From positions 1-54,722 of the IMG/VR virus record IMGVR_UViG_3300017751_000022: a stretch of DNA of 54,722 nucleotides. One strand, given 5' to 3'. The stretch comes from a virus. Positions within the stretch are counted from its first letter, which is position 1. Every line of letters starts with the position of its first letter. The translations under genes and the position numbers were made by a program. This document shows positions 1 through 8,921 of this stretch, piece by piece. The notes beneath the pieces are model-generated. The model saw only the letters and a list, made by a program, of their open reading frames with translations. It made no database searches and was not told the origin of the DNA.

Positions 1-881
1 ACTGCATCTTCTAATTTATTGTCTGTGTTTGTCACGACTGTTCTATAATTTTCGTATAAGTCGTCAACAACTTGTATGCCGGTTGTAAACCTTTCGTTAC
101 TATATTCAAATAATTCACACTTAAGATCATATGTTTGTAATGATCCCATTTGATAGAATATTGCTTCGTGTTCAACATGCATAATTTTAAATATTTTGTT
201 GTTTAAAGGGAAGTAAATCAAATCACCTTCAAGCGGTCTAACTCGTTGATCAGTTACATTAAACGCAATATCTTGCTCCCATGTTCTCATGGCAACAGTG
301 AGTGTCATCGAATCACGAATTTGTAACCCGAACTTAGAAAGGAAATCACCTTCACCTTCGAACCCATCAACATTTTTGACGTACATTTCAATTTCATATG
401 CAGACGTGTAAGCAGGTAAATCATCTTCATTCAATAGATCATCATATCCGCTATCAACAAATTGCAATTGTCCTGTGTTAGTATCTACTACTGATTGAAT
501 TGTTACTACGGGAGGATTATTTTCATCGTAACCTGATCCGCCTTCGGTGATGTTTATTCCTGATACGACACCGTTTGTAAGCGATATTATTCCTTCAGCG
601 GTTGTTCCTGAACCTGGCGCACTAAAAATGACAGTCGGAACACTTAAATATCCGAACCCTCTGTTCAAGAAAGATATTCCCGTTATTGCCCCACCGGTAA
701 TATCGCTAGCATTGACAACAGCGTTTGCTGACTCTCTAGGGGTCGCAATCTTTACTTGTTTTTCTCTAGGTATGTAAAAGCAATCTATTCCGAAGATTTT
801 TATCGACTCGACAACAAGGTCTTCAATGAGAGACTGCTCCATCGAGTTTTCATAGTTTTCGAAATAATAATTTTTAGCCAT
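1..881 (-). CDS. gp14: Neck protein gp14 (T4-like), C-terminus outside window
   Basis: In T4-like phages gp14 forms, with gp13, the neck collar that closes the filled head and joins it to the tail. I read this frame directly: ATG at 879-881 opens a frame that stays open to the left edge (293 codons seen). It begins MAKNYYFENYENSMEQSLIE and later has WEQDIAFNVTDQRVRPLEGD and LIYFPLNNKIFKIMHVEHE, which match the cyanophage/T4-type gp14 pattern (family recognition from memory). Residues about 52-130 are an insertion with two glycine-aromatic units (GFGYLSVPTVIF, GSGYDENNPPVVTI) that is absent from T4 gp14. T4 gp14 is about 256 residues; this one is already longer. An AGGA ribosome site sits in the last codons of gp13, four bases upstream, so the two genes are likely translationally coupled. 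The identity is firm; the role of the insertion is unknown. Confidence 0.85.
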   Translation of the reverse strand, partial: MAKNYYFENYENSMEQSLIEDLVVESIKIFGIDCFYIPREKQVKIATPRESANAVVNASDITGGAITGISFLNRGFGYLSVPTVIFSAPGSGTTAEGIISLTNGVVSGINITEGGSGYDENNPPVVTIQSVVDTNTGQLQFVDSGYDDLLNEDDLPAYTSAYEIEMYVKNVDGFEGEGDFLSKFGLQIRDSMTLTVAMRTWEQDIAFNVTDQRVRPLEGDLIYFPLNNKIFKIMHVEHEAIFYQMGSLQTYDLKCELFEYSNERFTTGIQVVDDLYENYRTVVTNTDNKLEDA

Positions 882-885
882 GAAG

Positions 886-1911
886 CTATCCTATCATGTC
901 CATAACGGGCAAAGAGTATGAAGTAATCATATCCTCTTCCAATCGTTGTATTTCCTCTCTAGCATCGTTTAAAATTTGTTCGCCGTTAAACTGCACATTA
1001 CCGGGTAATGACATGCCATTAAATTTAGTGAGGTTTGAACCCCATTGATACTTGATCTTCGCTGATGCATAGTTTTGCAGCCATCGATCTTTCCACACAT
1101 CTTGATATACATCAGGATCAACGATCTTGTATGCTTCAACAACAATATGTTGTCCGACCTGTAATCTATCCCATTTTGTATCTAGCATAATTCGATTTAT
1201 ATGTCGATTATATCTCATAGGCGTCATACCAACAAGCAACTCTTCCATGAACTGCAGATTTTGCATTGACATATAAAAATGTGCCAAATTGTAGTTGACA
1301 ATATCGTGTAAGTTGTTTAGAACAAATTGATATTGAACATTAAACATACCTGAACCAGCAGTGATATTAGATCCTAACTCAAAAACCTTAACTGCGCCAA
1401 TGATGTTTTCCGGCACATCGATATATTGTAATTCTATTGAGTTTTGAAATCTGCTAACAATACTTGCGGCAGGATAATTGCCGCCTGTTGCAAGTTTAGC
1501 TGTGAAAGTATCGCTTGTCACGTATCCGCTTTCGCTAAATGTTCCTTTAGTCGGTTTAGCAAAGAATAACTTTCCTTCAGATGCATCTATTTTAGCAATA
1601 GTTGCAGTTGCACTGCCTTCTTCTTGTCCCGCCAAAGATCCTGATACTTCTCTTAAGACATCGCCGACTTTAAATGCTGGGTCATTAGGATCAGCTAAAT
1701 ACGCTGTGCTGACCTGCACATAAGAATATTGTATCTCATGTTTAAAATATGTTCTTTCTGCACCATCGAAATGATAATCCCAATAATAAGACAATGCCTC
1801 TTCAACACGATCATCAACTTGATCCTGGTCAACATTAATCTCAATGACTGGTTTACCTAGTTTCCTGAGGCACCACTCTTTGAATTCTTTTTTAGTTGTT
1901 GGCTGTGCCAT
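886..1911 (-). CDS. gp13: Neck protein gp13 (T4-like)
   Basis: This is a head-completion/neck protein that assembles with gp14 at the portal vertex. The N-terminus (KKEFKEWCLRKLGKPVIEIN, then VDDRVEEALSYYWDYHFDGA) and the core (YIDVPENIIGAVKVFELGSN, MRYNRHINRIMLDTKWDRL, VEAYKIVDPDVYQDVWKDRW) are typical of T4-like gp13. The length is 341 residues against about 309 in T4. The extra length fits an insertion at residues about 66-155 (FKVGDVLREVSGSLAGQEEG and following) that looks like a small beta-barrel decoration. The ATG at 1911 has GGAG six bases upstream. It follows the gene at 1927 by 15 bases and precedes gp14 by 4, the T4 order 13-14. Identity is from family recognition and synteny; the insertion boundary is an estimate. 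Confidence 0.9.
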   Translation of the reverse strand: MAQPTTKKEFKEWCLRKLGKPVIEINVDQDQVDDRVEEALSYYWDYHFDGAERTYFKHEIQYSYVQVSTAYLADPNDPAFKVGDVLREVSGSLAGQEEGSATATIAKIDASEGKLFFAKPTKGTFSESGYVTSDTFTAKLATGGNYPAASIVSRFQNSIELQYIDVPENIIGAVKVFELGSNITAGSGMFNVQYQFVLNNLHDIVNYNLAHFYMSMQNLQFMEELLVGMTPMRYNRHINRIMLDTKWDRLQVGQHIVVEAYKIVDPDVYQDVWKDRWLQNYASAKIKYQWGSNLTKFNGMSLPGNVQFNGEQILNDAREEIQRLEEDMITSYSLPVMDMIG

Positions 1912-1926
1912 TATTGTCTCCGATTA

Positions 1927-2481
1927 TTATGACCAAGTGGCCAAATTGAGTTCTACACGCTTCCATGTATTCGCTGCAGTACAAACATAAATGTATGAAT
2001 CGTCAACTCTAATTTCGCCTACTGCTCCAGTAGTTGAATTAGTTGCAGGTGCAGTTGCGTTTAAGTTGATGCTCCCTGTTACAGTACCTGACATAAATGC
2101 ATCTCCGTCAATCCAACAATTGCCAGTTACTTGTAATATGTCAGTTGTCGCATTTGCACCTATATTTGAATACTGTGTTGCGGTAGTAGCTTGATATTTT
2201 CCTATCACTACTTGTCCGTTGTAAGGTGCTAATCTTACTAAACCTAAATCATCAACATCAATATTAGGAATACCAGAAACATCGTTTGCAGAAAATAGTG
2301 TTCCTGTTAAATCATTAGTGATAGAAAACAATGTGCCTGAAGTTCCTTCAAAAGATAAAGAACCGTCATCAAGCGTCCTAATGCGTACAGGTGTGTTCGA
2401 TGACCCAGTAAACTCTAATGTAGGATCTCCTGTGGTACCTTTTGCGCCAGTAACTGTAATATTTTTATCAGAATTTGCCAT
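1927..2481 (-). CDS. Small virion structural / fibre-like protein
   Basis: This 184-residue Ser/Thr/Gly-rich protein has no signal peptide or membrane segment. The middle (LTGTLFSANDVSGIPNIDVD, GQVVIGKYQATT) resembles the repeated beta-rich stalk found in marine T4-like fibres. The C-terminus (GEIRVDDSYIYVCTAANTWK then RVELNLATW) is a tail shared by many cyanophage fibre-like structural proteins, where it usually ends the polypeptide. It lies directly upstream of neck gene 13, where T4 carries wac (fibritin whiskers). A whisker-like or collar fibre role is therefore possible, but this is inference from position only. A late promoter octamer at 2510-2517 starts this unit, and AAGAG upstream of the ATG can serve as ribosome site. 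Confidence 0.65.
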   Translation of the reverse strand: MANSDKNITVTGAKGTTGDPTLEFTGSSNTPVRIRTLDDGSLSFEGTSGTLFSITNDLTGTLFSANDVSGIPNIDVDDLGLVRLAPYNGQVVIGKYQATTATQYSNIGANATTDILQVTGNCWIDGDAFMSGTVTGSINLNATAPATNSTTGAVGEIRVDDSYIYVCTAANTWKRVELNLATWS

Positions 2482-2509
2482 GTTACGCTCTTAAATTAGT
2501 TTATTTTAG

Positions 2510-2517
2510 TATTTATA
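2510..2517 (-). promoter_or_regulatory. T4-type late promoter TATAAATA
   Basis: Exact TATAAATA on the minus strand, 28 bases before the ATG at 2481. Its TAA (2513-2515) is at the same time the stop codon of the upstream LamG gene. In T4-like phages this octamer is read by gp55-directed RNA polymerase with the gp45 clamp. No -35 element is expected. Confidence 0.75.
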
Positions 2518-3454
2518 TAATAGGTTTCATCCCGTTATATACATTTTTTATTTCACTATCAGTCAATCTACAATCCCAATGAACTATAGGTCCTATTTGT
2601 CCTTGAAAGGACACTTTAGGGGGATCATTACCTTGGTCTTCTTGAGCACCTATAGAATTTATCATAAAAACTCTTTCATTCAATGGTCTCGGGTTCCCGC
2701 CACTGTCTGTTGTCAAATTTCTTTGATAATCTGATACAATTTTTTCTCCGTTGTACCACACATCATGAGATGTATTTGTTTGCCCTTGTGGTTTATTTCC
2801 TGTTATGATAATTTGAGCCCATTCACCTGGTGCATGTAATTTCTCTCCCGCTTGAGTATTAGCCGATGGTGGGTCATCATATGGATGAAATCGAGGAAGA
2901 GGCCCAGTAGACGTGTCAATATATGAAATTTCAACAGACTTATTAGTAGTTGGCCTGCCTGCAGGATTTGAAGTCGTCGAGCCTGTCACACTTATCATAC
3001 TGTGATACTCGTTATACGGGGCAGCACCAACGCTGTTACTGAATACACCAAAAATGGGCATGCTACCTTGAAGTGCTGATGAATATTCATTAGCCGTAAC
3101 AAAACCTGTTTTTGCTTGGAACCAAAAACTAAATGTGCATCCTATCTCTGTTTGAAAATCTAAATACAAACCATCATCTGAATTTGAAGGATCTTGTTCA
3201 TCAAATTCTGCGTGATATTCACACCCACGAAGCGCCACATCATTAAAATCAGGAATAGGAAAATTTAAATACCCACCCTGCTTCAAAATAGAATTAGTCG
3301 TTACTGTTCCGTGGTTCGAACCAAAAAGGTCGTAAAATCGAGTTCCGCTATACGAGTAGTTGTCGTATTCTGGATTACTTCGATTATTCCTAGGATCGTA
3401 GTAGTGCTTCACTTTATCAAATTGAGGCAATGTAAATCCGACAGAAACGCCCAT
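2513..3454 (-). CDS. LamG/concanavalin A-like lectin fibre protein (short)
   Basis: This 313-residue protein is built like a LamG (laminin-G/concanavalin A-like) jelly roll, a fold that phages use to bind glycans. Recognisable pieces are CTFSFWFQAKTG (the inner strand 'fsFWfk'), GEWAQIIITGN, VWYNGEKIVSDYQRN (the 'vYvnGe' strand) and the closing GQIGPIVHWDCRLTDSEIKN. The N-terminus (KVKHYYDPRNNRSN) matches the 'DP.N' opening of the next two genes upstream. It is the smallest of three tandem LamG genes and is separated from the next by one base. The ribosome site GGGAG is five bases before the ATG. Probable role: virion-borne glycan binding at the tail or fibres; the ligand is unknown. Confidence 0.7.
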   Translation of the reverse strand: MGVSVGFTLPQFDKVKHYYDPRNNRSNPEYDNYSYSGTRFYDLFGSNHGTVTTNSILKQGGYLNFPIPDFNDVALRGCEYHAEFDEQDPSNSDDGLYLDFQTEIGCTFSFWFQAKTGFVTANEYSSALQGSMPIFGVFSNSVGAAPYNEYHSMISVTGSTTSNPAGRPTTNKSVEISYIDTSTGPLPRFHPYDDPPSANTQAGEKLHAPGEWAQIIITGNKPQGQTNTSHDVWYNGEKIVSDYQRNLTTDSGGNPRPLNERVFMINSIGAQEDQGNDPPKVSFQGQIGPIVHWDCRLTDSEIKNVYNGMKPII

Positions 3455-3455
3455 A

Positions 3456-4724
3456 TTAACTCCCTTGTTGATCGAAATAATATTTAAACGCTTGATATGC
3501 AGCTTGTATTTCGCTACCAGTCAACGCTTTTTGCCAAACTGCAATAGGACCAATTTTTCCTCTAAACCCTGCATAGTTGCTGGAATTCCCGCTCACAGGC
3601 TGACCTATATCAGTAAAGTTTACAGAGTGGGCCAATTGAGCGCCAGAATGATGAACCACTCCATCAATATAAAACGCCATATTCCATCCTCCGCCAGGTC
3701 TGTAATACCCTCTTGTGCGTTCATGAGACCTCTCATCCTCAACTTCAGTTCCATCGTACTGAGAGAAGGATAAAGTAGTAACACCCAAACCGTTGTTCTG
3801 TTCGTTATCAAAATGTTCGAACGCCCCTGAACTGAAAGTCACCCAGTCACCTGAGACATATGTACCATCTGGGGTTGTGTCGTTCCAATATTGCCGATTG
3901 ATCGCACTTCTCGCTCCAGATCTTGCACATCTAACATAAGTTAGACAATACCACTGATTATAATTAAAAGTTGCTTGTGGTTGAAGTGTATCAGCAGGAT
4001 CTCGAGTATTACTCGTATGATACGGTCCTAGGACGTTCACTTGTATTGAACAATCACCTATCAATCTAAATTGATTGTTTCCAATATCTACAAATTTTAG
4101 TGTGCGATGCCCATATTCCGGGTCACCTTGAGAAGAACCCTCAGGAATGCCGCTTGCCACATAAAAGGGTCTTGAAGACCCATTTAACTCGTCTGACACC
4201 CACACCCACATCATAAATGAACTTTCTTTCGGAACCAACCCTACCTGACAATCCTGATTATACTCGGATACGAATTCAGTTTTTGAAAATTGGCAAAGTA
4301 TATCAATATGATCTATATCATGATCATGTGCAACAAACTTGTCATACCCAAATGCAGATCCAGCTATTGTATTAGAAGACGCAACCAATTTATCTTGTCT
4401 TAATTGAGATGTACTGTAATCATTATCAACACTTAAATCATGATATTGTTCAGGTGAAGTAGATGTTAATCCAAAATCAAAATATCCTTCACTTGCTGCC
4501 CTAGAAGTCATTAATGATGTTGCGGCTGCTACGCCGGGCGCAGAATTCCCAGGCTGAATAGTGTATGATTGATTAGATAAAGTAGGATCAACATCAGTAT
4601 TTGCTTTATCAACAAGATTATTTGCAGTAGTAGCAGAAACAGATGCATCAAAACATTTATTGTTTTTGGGGTCAATAAATAACCTTAGTCCTTCTTTTGG
4701 AAAATATTTAAATGTTGATGTCAT
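3456..4724 (-). CDS. LamG/concanavalin A-like lectin fibre protein (middle)
   Basis: The 422-residue paralogue in the LamG trio. It opens with LRLFIDPKNNKCFDAS, and its middle shows SSFMMWVWVSDELNG, FRLIGDCSIQVNVLG and NQWYCLTYVRCA, typical of jelly-roll strands. It closes with the diagnostic FRGKIGPIAVWQKALTGSEI, nearly the same as the downstream gene's ending. It probably binds a surface glycan on the host from the tail or a fibre tip (inference from fold). AAGGA lies nine bases upstream of the ATG. It is 12 bases from the 1394-residue gene and in the same late unit, which begins at 15508. Confidence 0.7.
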   Translation of the reverse strand: MTSTFKYFPKEGLRLFIDPKNNKCFDASVSATTANNLVDKANTDVDPTLSNQSYTIQPGNSAPGVAAATSLMTSRAASEGYFDFGLTSTSPEQYHDLSVDNDYSTSQLRQDKLVASSNTIAGSAFGYDKFVAHDHDIDHIDILCQFSKTEFVSEYNQDCQVGLVPKESSFMMWVWVSDELNGSSRPFYVASGIPEGSSQGDPEYGHRTLKFVDIGNNQFRLIGDCSIQVNVLGPYHTSNTRDPADTLQPQATFNYNQWYCLTYVRCARSGARSAINRQYWNDTTPDGTYVSGDWVTFSSGAFEHFDNEQNNGLGVTTLSFSQYDGTEVEDERSHERTRGYYRPGGGWNMAFYIDGVVHHSGAQLAHSVNFTDIGQPVSGNSSNYAGFRGKIGPIAVWQKALTGSEIQAAYQAFKYYFDQQGS

Positions 4725-4736
4725 GATTAATTATCC

Positions 4737-7700
4737 TTACACAAAACAATAAAGTCGTATATTTTGATCATTACGGGTTCCCCATCTTTCATCACCGTTC
4801 GTAAAATTACCACCTGGATTATCACTGGCATTAAAGTTTGCAACGCCATACAAGTCATCTTGATCGATATTGCCGTTAGATTGACTTGTCCAGATAGTTT
4901 GACTGTTACCTGCATAAAATCCGTCTAAAATTACACCCCACACTCCATCATCATTCGAAAATTTAGTAGCACTATAATATCCTTTAGAATTTGGTTTAGA
5001 ATTTCCGCTAAAAATCCAACTATTTAATCCAGCGTTTGATTGTGTATACACATTGGGACTTTCAACGGAACTTGTATTTGTATCATGAACCTTTGATATG
5101 ATACCAAATGACCTATTGACAAAGCTAGTGGTGCTACTATATGACCAAATGGTGGAACTATTCAAATTTCCGTTTGCTGTAAACATTTCTGACAAAGTTC
5201 CGGGTTGTTGCAAGCGATCAGGAACATTAGCAGGGAAACATACAAATATTACTCCTAATAAAGTTGTACCTGAATATGCGACATACCCCAAATACGGCAA
5301 CCCATTAAATGTGCCATCAGTAAATCCGCTCAAAGTTTTTAATCCTATTTCATTGTCAAAATATGCTTTCCAGAATCCCGGTGCAGTTAGATGCGTTGAG
5401 CCAACATTATTACTTGTTAAACTCTCCGCTGAATCGCCTCTACCTACAACAGCAAAAACCCTAGGATTATGTGAAATACCTGCCGAATCATCAAAAGTAA
5501 CATCTTCCTGCAAAGCTTGAACAATTGTTGATATATCGTTTGAAGTTCCGTCTAAAGAGTCAGATATGTCGTCAAGTGCATCAACGACAAGTTGATACGG
5601 TTCAGTTACTTCAGGTCCGTCACCCTGTCCACCGCCGCCAGTAACAGCACCCTCACCTGCAACATTTTCAGCACCATCAACAACAACAGTAACAGTTTTT
5701 GTAATATCATCCTCACCCGCCTTTGATGCAACTATGTTCACTGTATATAATCCAATGCGAGGTTCAATTGCTGGCGGATTTTCAATTAAGGTTAATACGC
5801 CTGTACTTGAATTTATATAAAACTTAGATGAATTGTAAATATTTTCTAATGCAAATGATGCATTTGCTAAATTTACTGTAGCGGTGTAAACGGGTCGATG
5901 GGCTCCAGAAAGTGGTTGAATTGTTACTGAATCAGGTGATGTGAATGCAAAACCCTGTACCGTACCTGTACCCTTTCCTACAAGATTATTATCATCAACC
6001 ATAGAATCTATAGGACTTTCATAATTTTGATTTTCGGGTACATATTTAGGTTTTTGTGAACTATATATTTGTTTAATTTCACTGGCAGAAAGCGCCGTAT
6101 ATTTGTACAGCATTGTTGCACCTAAACATGCAGGAAAAACCCTTTCAAATTCTTTTGAATAATCCAATTGCCCGTCTATTTCTCCCCTAAGGCCATTTCC
6201 GCTTAGATTATTTGCCGGTATTCCGCCTTCGGCACCTATAAACCATCTTGTTCTCCTAGTAGTGTAAGCGCCAATAGAGCAGCCTTCACTGGTGTCGCAT
6301 CCGACATTGAAGGAAGTGTTGCTTACATTCGTGAGTCTATTAAATGTGTGCTCAAGATTTCCGTCAATGTATAATTTTACATATGAATCTTCTCGACCAA
6401 AATCAAGAGATACGGCGATATGATGCCACTTATAATCTCCCCCTCTTGATATTTTAGGTCCTTTACACAGCAATACTGGCGACCAGGTTGAACCATCGGT
6501 TCCGCCAGACTGACCAAAATCTGTGTCTGATGCGTACCACCCGTCTCTGAGTTGGATTTTAAAATAAATATAAATTTGACCTGTTCCCCAAATGCCGACC
6601 TCAAAATATTCATTCGATAGGATAGGATTTCTCGCTTCATCTGCATCAGAATATGATGAAGTAATAGGATCCCATAACCCATACCCATTACTGTCAGTAA
6701 ATTTTGCTCCGTTCAAAGCATAGTTCGGTTCCCATGGGCCCGGCGTTGTGGTCCCAGTAAATTGATTAACATTCGATTCATTTAATCTAGGAAAAACAAA
6801 CGGATCAAGTTCTTTAAACCAGGTACTAAAAGTCAACTTGTCATAGCTATAGGGAAACGCAGACTGTGAAGTGCCAGAGCCAACTGCCGCATCAGCTGAA
6901 ACTGTAAAATTGTTCATTGGCAGCATTATTCTTCCAGGAAATGTATGATTTTTTGTTTTTACTGGAGGATATTCAATGTCTAACTCTTTGTAAATTAATA
7001 AAGTAAACTCTTGCGTTGCATCAACATGATCCATATATGTGTATTTAGGGTTTGTGTACAATAAATTCCAACTACTATACACATGCGATCCGTCACCAAG
7101 ATTAGCTCTATCAGAATTGGTCTTTGGAGTCGGGAATTTCTTTCCTAAAACTCCTCGACTAAACATTCTAACCATCTCTCCTTCAGAATCATAAACATAG
7201 ACATAATAACCCGTTGAGGTATCATCAAAACTAAAATCTGATGGGTTTAAGTAAATTGTTTCTTCATTCCAACCTTTACTGTGGGAATATGCCTCAGAGC
7301 TTGTTGTTCCATAATCTATTTCGCCGTCAAACAGTGCTTCTTGATAAGTATTACCTAGAACTGCAAACTTTCCTTGGGTTACTTTTTCACTAATTCCACC
7401 AGATGTCCAGTTTGTGTCTGCATTGTTAGTATATGTTGCTTGACCAAAGAGTCTAGCTGTCCCTCCTGCACCAGCGGGCTGCGCAGCTCTCCATGTTGAT
7501 CTGATTGTTGCAGTTGATTCATATGTCACAGTCAAAACCGTGCAATCTCCTATAGGTTGCAACGGAAGTTCTGGAGAATGGCCCTCACCTAATGAAAACG
7601 GGGAATCATACTCTGCCCCGCCAGCGTAATCTAAGTAAACGGGATCGTTATAAGATGCTTGCTTTAGCGGGCGTATAACTTCTATATTGAACCGGTCAGA

Positions 7701-8921
7701 TGAGTATCGATCATTATCCGGACTTTCAAATAAAACAGGTCCAATTTCTTTGTCATATAAAGGCCAAAAGAATGTGCGTGGGTTATAACCACCAATATTA
7801 GGTTCTTGCCAATGTTTGTACCACCCTTTAGATCTATTATCATAAGTAAATGGAATATTCATACCAGTCATAGGCGATAATGTGAAATGAGTATCATCAG
7901 TATCGTATACCGGATCATCGCCAGATTGCTTTCCGCCCTTCAATCTTTTACTGGTCATACCTTGAAAGATAGAATTATTTTGAAAATTCCGTGTTTCTTG
8001 AAAATAGGCGCTGCCAGTTTCATCAACCTCTTGTGTCTTATCTTCCTCGTTATCGGCAACATTGCCCATGGAATAATTTCTGTTTTCGACTGTGGATGAC
8101 GTAGTACCCCATTCTAATCTTGCTATAGGATTGCTATTCCTTGTACCCCCACATGCGTGATTAGCATAAAATATTTCAAGGGGGTAAATGCCGCCGCCGT
8201 CATTTCCTTTAGGAAGAAATGCCCACTTTTTATCAACTTCCCATAAAGGATGCTCTACAGGAAACCGGGTAATGCCACCAGCACCGGAAGCAGTGTATAG
8301 GGTTTGCGTTTCATAATTATCCCAGATTTGACCGGAAGAATAGTTTGGGTAAAAGCCCCTGCCAGAAACATCTGAGAACCCGGCAGAACCAAATCCGCCA
8401 TTATAAATGCTGTTTACCATACTTGAAATTACGGTTATAACTGAATTTTGAGTTTCAATCATACTTTGCGGTTCGTATTTCAAAGAATATTTTTGTGGGC
8501 CCACAGGGGCAAGAAATGGCGGTGTTTTTTCACGCCTAACAGTTGGCGTGTCATCGTTATGTGAGGTGAAGTCATTAGTCGTGTCAACTGTCTCATCAAT
8601 TGAACCTTGTTCAGTGCCCTCTGCTTGAATATTATAGGTAGTGCGAACCATGTGATGACCGTTAACTGACAAGTCACGCAATCCTGCCTGCTTTTTGACA
8701 TAAGATGATATTGAGGACGTCTTTTCATCGAGTTTTACGATGTACCCTTCATAACCTTTATCGAAATCACTATAAGTAAAATCTTGTGAATAACTAACGC
8801 CAGCATCATTAGTCTTATTATCAAATGTTTTCCAATTGATACATTTGGGATTACAGGGATCAAAATAAAATTCTAAATACTCTAATTTTGGAGGTGTCTT
8901 TGACCTATATATTTGACCCAT
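4737..8921 (-). CDS. Large LamG plus cadherin-like fibre protein
   Basis: This 1394-residue virion adhesin candidate opens like its neighbours (LEFYFDPCNPKCINW). Residues about 690-950 form a LamG domain: KLTFSTWFKELDPF, DYKWHHIAVSLDFGREDSYV, KLYIDGNLEHTF and the closing YTALSASEIKQIYSSQKPKY. Residues about 985-1085 look like a cadherin/Ig-type beta sandwich (FYINSSTGVLTLIENPP, GLYTVNIVASKAGEDD, TKTVTVVVDGAENV). A Gly-rich linker (about 1094-1103) follows, then a C-terminal domain of about 290 residues ending NIRLYCFV that I do not recognise. Residues 100-650 are Trp/Tyr-rich and also unassigned. The start overlaps the stop of the upstream gene (TAATG at 8919-8923), so translation is probably coupled. 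Confidence 0.7.
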   Translation of the reverse strand: MGQIYRSKTPPKLEYLEFYFDPCNPKCINWKTFDNKTNDAGVSYSQDFTYSDFDKGYEGYIVKLDEKTSSISSYVKKQAGLRDLSVNGHHMVRTTYNIQAEGTEQGSIDETVDTTNDFTSHNDDTPTVRREKTPPFLAPVGPQKYSLKYEPQSMIETQNSVITVISSMVNSIYNGGFGSAGFSDVSGRGFYPNYSSGQIWDNYETQTLYTASGAGGITRFPVEHPLWEVDKKWAFLPKGNDGGGIYPLEIFYANHACGGTRNSNPIARLEWGTTSSTVENRNYSMGNVADNEEDKTQEVDETGSAYFQETRNFQNNSIFQGMTSKRLKGGKQSGDDPVYDTDDTHFTLSPMTGMNIPFTYDNRSKGWYKHWQEPNIGGYNPRTFFWPLYDKEIGPVLFESPDNDRYSSDRFNIEVIRPLKQASYNDPVYLDYAGGAEYDSPFSLGEGHSPELPLQPIGDCTVLTVTYESTATIRSTWRAAQPAGAGGTARLFGQATYTNNADTNWTSGGISEKVTQGKFAVLGNTYQEALFDGEIDYGTTSSEAYSHSKGWNEETIYLNPSDFSFDDTSTGYYVYVYDSEGEMVRMFSRGVLGKKFPTPKTNSDRANLGDGSHVYSSWNLLYTNPKYTYMDHVDATQEFTLLIYKELDIEYPPVKTKNHTFPGRIMLPMNNFTVSADAAVGSGTSQSAFPYSYDKLTFSTWFKELDPFVFPRLNESNVNQFTGTTTPGPWEPNYALNGAKFTDSNGYGLWDPITSSYSDADEARNPILSNEYFEVGIWGTGQIYIYFKIQLRDGWYASDTDFGQSGGTDGSTWSPVLLCKGPKISRGGDYKWHHIAVSLDFGREDSYVKLYIDGNLEHTFNRLTNVSNTSFNVGCDTSEGCSIGAYTTRRTRWFIGAEGGIPANNLSGNGLRGEIDGQLDYSKEFERVFPACLGATMLYKYTALSASEIKQIYSSQKPKYVPENQNYESPIDSMVDDNNLVGKGTGTVQGFAFTSPDSVTIQPLSGAHRPVYTATVNLANASFALENIYNSSKFYINSSTGVLTLIENPPAIEPRIGLYTVNIVASKAGEDDITKTVTVVVDGAENVAGEGAVTGGGGQGDGPEVTEPYQLVVDALDDISDSLDGTSNDISTIVQALQEDVTFDDSAGISHNPRVFAVVGRGDSAESLTSNNVGSTHLTAPGFWKAYFDNEIGLKTLSGFTDGTFNGLPYLGYVAYSGTTLLGVIFVCFPANVPDRLQQPGTLSEMFTANGNLNSSTIWSYSSTTSFVNRSFGIISKVHDTNTSSVESPNVYTQSNAGLNSWIFSGNSKPNSKGYYSATKFSNDDGVWGVILDGFYAGNSQTIWTSQSNGNIDQDDLYGVANFNASDNPGGNFTNGDERWGTRNDQNIRLYCFV

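Noticed and set aside
3481-3488. TTTAAATA on the minus strand, 26 bases before the ATG at 3454
   Set aside because: One mismatch in the core, inside the upstream gene; spacing is right, so it is a weak candidate only.
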